Shown: in pieces, positions 60,469-64,000 of the stretch
Position numbering within the stretch: the stretch's first letter is position 1
How the letters are laid out: every line of letters begins with the position of its first letter
Origin: Thiogranum sp.
GTDB lineage: Bacteria > Pseudomonadota > Gammaproteobacteria > DSM-19610
Assembly (NCBI GenBank): GCA_030148775.1
Contig: JASBST010000104.1
Span: 1-64,000 of the forward strand
Direction: 5' to 3'
DNA length: 64,000 nt
Made by a program: the position numbers and the translations under genes
The notes under the pieces: model-generated
Told to the model about the DNA's origin: nothing
The model's input: the letters and a program-made list of their open reading frames with translations, nothing else
Databases searched by the model: none

Positions 60469-61391
60469 CGGGCCCCCAGACGAATACGTGGATCGATACG
60501 CGCGTACAGCAGGTCCGTGAGCAGATTGACCAACACGTACGACAGGCTGATCAGCAATACCGCGCCCTGTACCACCGGATAGTCGCGCCGTTGGATGGAC
60601 TCGATCAGCAAAGTGCCCAGGCCCGGCCAGTTGAAGACGTTCTCGGTGACCACCGCCCCGCCCAACAAGGTGCCGAGCTGCATGCCGAGCACCGTCAGTA
60701 CCGGCAGCCAGGCATTGCGCAGACCGTGGCCGATCCATACGCGGTAAGGCGACAGTCCCTTGGCTTTCGCGGTACGGATAAAGTCCTCGCTCATGACCTC
60801 GAGCAGGCTACTGCGAATCATGCGCGACAGGATCGCCGCCAAGGCGGTTCCCAGTGTCACGGCCGGTAATACCAGCGAGGCCAAACCGTCACGGCCGCTG
60901 ACCGGAAACCAGCCGAGCCATAATGAAAACATCAGCACCAGCAAGGGCCCTAGCCAGAAGTTGGGAATGGATACGCCCAGCAGCGCAAAGCCACTGCTGA
61001 ACGTATCCCAGGCGCTGCCGCGCCGCGCAGCCGCCAGCAGTCCCAACGGAATGGCGAGCAGCAGCGCGATACCCAGCGCGGCGACGGCAAGTTCCACCGT
61101 GGCGCCAAGTCGCGGCAGCAACAGCTCAGTGACCGCGGTCTGGCTGTACAGTGACCGGCCCAGATCGCCTTTGAACAGACCCGCGATAAAGTGGAGCCAC
61201 TGCAGCCACAGGGGCTGGTCCAGACCCAGGGCGTGGCGCATGGCTTGGCGGTCGGCGCCGTTGCCCGACTCGCCGAGCATGACCTCAACGGGATCGCCCG
61301 GCACCCAGTGGATGAGGCCGAAAACCAACGTGGCCACACCGAGAGAAACCCATACCGCACTGAAAAGACGCGCTAATAAATAGGCGGGCAT
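60465..61391 (-). CDS. peptide-type ABC transporter permease, DppB/OppB family
   Basis: This 308-residue inner-membrane permease opens with the family N-terminus RLFSAVWVSLGVATLVFGLI and HWVPGDPVEVMLG. The cytoplasmic loop is IRTAKAKGLSPYRVWIGHGLRNA (EAA-type). VTENVFNWPGLGTLLIESI marks the later segments. It forms the channel with the DppC-type protein. No ATPase gene lies between here and the binding protein at 63102, so ATPases must be upstream of the window or elsewhere. Confidence 0.92.
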   Translation of the reverse strand: MPAYLLARLFSAVWVSLGVATLVFGLIHWVPGDPVEVMLGESGNGADRQAMRHALGLDQPLWLQWLHFIAGLFKGDLGRSLYSQTAVTELLLPRLGATVELAVAALGIALLLAIPLGLLAAARRGSAWDTFSSGFALLGVSIPNFWLGPLLVLMFSLWLGWFPVSGRDGLASLVLPAVTLGTALAAILSRMIRSSLLEVMSEDFIRTAKAKGLSPYRVWIGHGLRNAWLPVLTVLGMQLGTLLGGAVVTENVFNWPGLGTLLIESIQRRDYPVVQGAVLLISLSYVLVNLLTDLLYARIDPRIRLGAR

Positions 61392-61397
61392 CGGCGC

Positions 61398-62528
61398 TCA
61401 GGAACGGAACGACTGTGGTTCGGGTTCTTCCAGATCGTCATCGATACTTTGGTAGGCGAAACGCAATTCGTCGCCTTGTTCGCGTCGCAGGCTGAAAACG
61501 GGGAACGTCTCGCCGGCCACGGTGACCGAGCGGCTCGTATCGGCCATTTCGGCGATGCAGGCGATATCGCAACGCAGTGCCGCGGCGCTGGCCGGCGCGC
61601 TCGGGTTTAGGCGCAGAGGGGGTTCCTCGCGGCCCGAATCGTCGCCGCGCAGCCGGCCCACTTCCGCGATCAGGTCATCGACCTGTAACGCCAGTTGGTC
61701 CAGATGTGCGTGCAGATCCCGCTGGGGCGGGCGGACGCAGAATTCCGCTGTCATGGTCACCGTCTCCTCCGCGGGATCGGTGATGACGCCGGCGGCGACC
61801 AGAAAACGCCGAGTGAAAACGTCCATCCCCTGCTGTGGTGTTGGCGTATCTTCGCGCAGATGGCGCTCGATTTGCGTCAGCCCGCTGGCGTAGCCGCCGC
61901 CACCGGCCGCTGCGGGCGGTTCCAGTGTGCCGAGCAATGGCAACGGCATGTCCAGATAAAACCCGGCGAGGCTGCGCAGTTTCTCGTGCGTGTGGCGTCC
62001 GCTCTGGGCGTTGTCGCACCGGGTGACGACAACGCTGGTATGGCCGGCGAACTGTTCTGCGTACAGCAGTTTGAGCAGTCCGTAGGCGGCTGCCAGGGAT
62101 TCGGGCGTCGGCGTTAGCGTCAGCAGCAACTCCGGGCTGGCCAGCAACAACGCCAAGCGGTTCTGATCCGTGCCGCTACCGGCGTCGACGAAGAGAAAAT
62201 CGTAGTCGGTCAGTCGCTGCAGACGTTCGCTGAATCGTTGCAGCTGTTCAGCATCGAGAGTATTCAGCCAACGGGCTTCACGGCAACCGACTACCAGGTC
62301 GCATCCCGGTGCCAGCTGCAACAACGAAAACCGACCGTGACCGGTCAGACTGTCGGCCAGTGTGGTGACATCCGGCCAGCGCTTTGAACCATCGCCGCGC
62401 TGGGTGGCGCCGGCGAGTGTCAGCAGGCAGACGCGCGCTCCGGAGGCGGCCGTGCGGCCGGCCAGATCGATGGCCAGACGCCGCTCTTCCTGCGTGTTGT
62501 CGCCGGTCAGTGTGATGATTCTTGTCAT
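61398..62528 (-). CDS. MinD/FlhG-like protein without a Walker A motif
   Basis: This 376-residue protein has a first half (1-200) that follows FlhG/FleN and MinD. DYDFLFVDAGSGTDQNRLAL corresponds to the switch region, ASPELLLTLTPTPESLAAAYG follows, then SVVVTRCDNAQSG. The expected KGGVGKT loop is replaced by LTGDNTQEERRLAIDLA, so ATP binding of the usual kind is doubtful. The second half (200-376) is unlike MinD and unrecognised. It lies six bases upstream of the DppB-type gene and downstream of an L,D-transpeptidase, so it is probably part of this operon. Confidence 0.75.
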   Translation of the reverse strand: MTRIITLTGDNTQEERRLAIDLAGRTAASGARVCLLTLAGATQRGDGSKRWPDVTTLADSLTGHGRFSLLQLAPGCDLVVGCREARWLNTLDAEQLQRFSERLQRLTDYDFLFVDAGSGTDQNRLALLLASPELLLTLTPTPESLAAAYGLLKLLYAEQFAGHTSVVVTRCDNAQSGRHTHEKLRSLAGFYLDMPLPLLGTLEPPAAAGGGGYASGLTQIERHLREDTPTPQQGMDVFTRRFLVAAGVITDPAEETVTMTAEFCVRPPQRDLHAHLDQLALQVDDLIAEVGRLRGDDSGREEPPLRLNPSAPASAAALRCDIACIAEMADTSRSVTVAGETFPVFSLRREQGDELRFAYQSIDDDLEEPEPQSFRS

Positions 62529-62605
62529 GCTGATAAAGTCTGAGCGCGGCTTTCACGGGCCTTGGATGCTGGCATGCCGGCATGATACCACATCGGCTCC
62601 GGGGT

Positions 62606-63097
62606 TTAGCCCCCCTCCTCGATCAGCACCGGCATGCCGACGGTTACCCGGTCGAAAAGCTCAATGATATCCGCGTTGCGCATGCGCACGCAGCCGTGGG
62701 AGCGCGCCACCCCCATCGGCTCGCTGTCAGGGCAGCCATGGATGTAGATGTAGCGACGCATGCTGTCGACCCGTCCCAGGCGATTTTTGCCCGGCTCGTC
62801 GCCACATAACCAGAGGATTCGACTGAGAATCCAGTCACGCTGCGGATGCGCCCGGGCGAGCGATTCACTATAGACTTCGCCCGTGGGCCGGCGCGCGACA
62901 AATACCGTGCCGGCGGCGCAGCCTGCACCGATTCTGGCGCGCACCCGGTGCCAGCCACGCGGCGTCTGTTCACTACCGTAGCCTTCCCCGGCCCCTTCGA
63001 GCGCGGTCGAAACCGGATATTCCGCCCGCACCCGGCCGCCCTGGCGCAGTTGCAGGCGTTGCCGGCCGAGGTCGATATGAAGATAATCCCGTTGCAT
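62606..63097 (-). CDS. L,D-transpeptidase (YkuD) domain protein
   Basis: This 163-residue YkuD-fold enzyme has the full active site IYIHGCPDSEPMG then ARSHGCVRMRN, with catalytic Cys136. These enzymes form 3-3 or lipoprotein cross-links in peptidoglycan, or cut them. No signal peptide is seen, so this protein may act in the cytoplasm on recycled peptides or leave by another route. It starts four bases after the binding protein gene and is followed 77 bases later by the MinD-like gene. Confidence 0.9.
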   Translation of the reverse strand: MQRDYLHIDLGRQRLQLRQGGRVRAEYPVSTALEGAGEGYGSEQTPRGWHRVRARIGAGCAAGTVFVARRPTGEVYSESLARAHPQRDWILSRILWLCGDEPGKNRLGRVDSMRRYIYIHGCPDSEPMGVARSHGCVRMRNADIIELFDRVTVGMPVLIEEGG

Positions 63098-63101
63098 AGC
63101 T

Positions 63102-64000
63102 CTACTTTACCCGTTGTATCTCTCTCAGCCCATCATAAGAGCCATTCGCGGCCACCTGATAGCCGCGGACCCGGGCGCTGGAGGCGGCATACTGATCTTC
63201 ATGCCAGAGCGGGACATAGGGCAGGCGTTCGAGCAGCCGCCGCTGCAGGCGCCGGTACAAATCGGCTTGCCGGGCAGAAGTTGGTGCTGCGCGCGCCTGG
63301 TCGATCAGCGCGTCGCTGAGCGTATCGGTGTAGCGCCCGCGATTGGCGCCGGCCGGCGGCACTGAATGGCTGTGAAACGCATAGCGAAAAATATCCGGCG
63401 ACTCGATCCCCACCCAGGCCAGGCCGTAGAGCTGGAAGCGCCCCGCTTTGATGTCGCCGAACAAGGTGCCCCAATCGTAGCTTTGTATTCGCAGGTCGAC
63501 ACCGATGCGCGCCAGCTGCTGCTGCAGTATGGTGGCGATGCGCAGCCGCAGCGGGTCGCTGGAGGTTTTGTAGCTCAACTGCAAGCGGTTGTCGGCACCG
63601 TACCCGGCTCGAGCCAGTAGCGCTCTGGCGCGTTCCGGGTCCGGTTCGATGACCGCTAACCTGGGGTTGCCGGCCCAGTGCTCCGGCGGCAGCAACGCCG
63701 ACGCCTGGCGCGCGGCGCCATGGAACAGGTGGCGAACGATCGCCCGGCGATCGATGCCGAGCGCGATGGCCCGGCGTACTTCGGGCCGCGCGCAGACCGG
63801 ATCCTGCAGTTGAAACCCGACGTAGGCAAACGTATTGCCGGCGACACGCTGTACCTCGATTTCGGAGCGCTGTTGCAGATAGGCCAGAAGTTCCGGTGGC
63901 AGATCGCCCTGCAACAGATCGATCTCACCGCGCAGCAGTTTCAGTACCCGCATGGTCGGGTCGTTGACCTGCTCGAAACTCACCCGCTGGCGGTCGCTGT
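63102..64000 (-). CDS. peptide-type ABC transporter substrate-binding protein (partial)
   Basis: This is the C-terminal 298 residues of a family 5 extracellular solute-binding protein; the N-terminus lies beyond the window edge. Characteristic segments are LRGEIDLLQGDLPPELLAYL, VRRAIALGIDRRAIV, DPERARALLARAGY and LFGDIKAGRFQLYGLAWVG (usual motif F-D-x-x-L-x-GW). The closing block is LPYVPLWHEDQYAA. It probably delivers peptides, perhaps murein peptides, to the DppB/DppC-type permeases downstream. It ends with TAG four bases before the L,D-transpeptidase start. Confidence 0.92.
   Translation of the reverse strand, partial: SDRQRVSFEQVNDPTMRVLKLLRGEIDLLQGDLPPELLAYLQQRSEIEVQRVAGNTFAYVGFQLQDPVCARPEVRRAIALGIDRRAIVRHLFHGAARQASALLPPEHWAGNPRLAVIEPDPERARALLARAGYGADNRLQLSYKTSSDPLRLRIATILQQQLARIGVDLRIQSYDWGTLFGDIKAGRFQLYGLAWVGIESPDIFRYAFHSHSVPPAGANRGRYTDTLSDALIDQARAAPTSARQADLYRRLQRRLLERLPYVPLWHEDQYAASSARVRGYQVAANGSYDGLREIQRVK

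Noticed and set aside
1-64000. CRISPR arrays, insertion sequences, prophage or rRNA genes
   Set aside because: No regularly spaced repeats, transposase motifs, phage genes or rRNA sequence were seen.

Overview
The window is a dense, GC-rich stretch of bacterial chromosome. It looks like a free-living gammaproteobacterium, probably close to the sulfur-oxidising Chromatiales-type lineages. That placement is inferred from the complete LPS/Lol/Kdo gene set, proteobacterial-type gshA, the YceF-type Maf protein, RNase E with its Zn-link, CsiV, two DsrE-family proteins and a SoxW-like thioredoxin; no rRNA or tRNA gene is present to confirm it. Almost all of the window is coding, with many ATGA/GTGA start-stop overlaps, and I see no insertion sequence, prophage or CRISPR array. 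Layout: 1-12.4 kb holds envelope and regulatory genes: a partial 5'-nucleotidase-like lipoprotein, opgG, a receiver-histidine kinase, a metallophosphoesterase, a CarS-like membrane protein, a HAD phosphatase, a beta-propeller/thioredoxin pair, an AmrS-type radical SAM enzyme and a secreted zincin. 12.5-18.8 kb runs forward with fpr, a diguanylate cyclase, an Lpd-like flavoprotein, gshA and yceF. 18.8-21.5 kb runs backward with rluC-gph-sppA. 21.6-28.1 kb holds rne with a strong promoter and a long leader, followed by a zinc-uptake-type operon whose substrate-binding gene is cut by an in-frame TAG. 28.0-36.0 kb is the backward comEC / exbB-exbD-msbA-lpxK-trm112-kdsB block. 36.1-40.4 kb has an outer-membrane barrel behind a perfect CRP-type site, a cation diffusion facilitator, an SLT lipoprotein, and lolC-lolD, where lolD is also cut by an in-frame TAG. 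40.5-46.8 kb has the agmatine-to-putrescine pair aguA-aguB with a divergent DAHP-synthase-like gene, and an HD-GYP/GGDEF-EAL operon. 46.8-52.4 kb has an exported DsrE protein and a TetR-MMPL-LolA-like operon diverging from a DsrE2 operon across overlapping promoters. 52.4-64 kb has mfd-csiV, then backward purine salvage (mtiP, hpt), nagZ, a peptide-type ABC transporter, an L,D-transpeptidase and a MinD-like protein without a P-loop. The most striking observation is that two ABC-transporter genes about 12 kb apart (znuA-like and lolD) are each full length apart from one in-frame amber codon. In both cases coding resumes directly in the same frame, and lolD is normally essential. TAG also clearly serves as an ordinary stop for many genes here (fpr, the 36.1 kb barrel, lolC), so global reassignment is unlikely. 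Recent nonsense mutations, amber suppression, or C-to-T errors in the sequence remain possible. Other leads are the symmetric TetR promoter/operator region at 51.15-51.20 kb, the catalytically altered DAHP-synthase paralogue, and the P-loop-less MinD homologue inside an apparent peptidoglycan-recycling operon.
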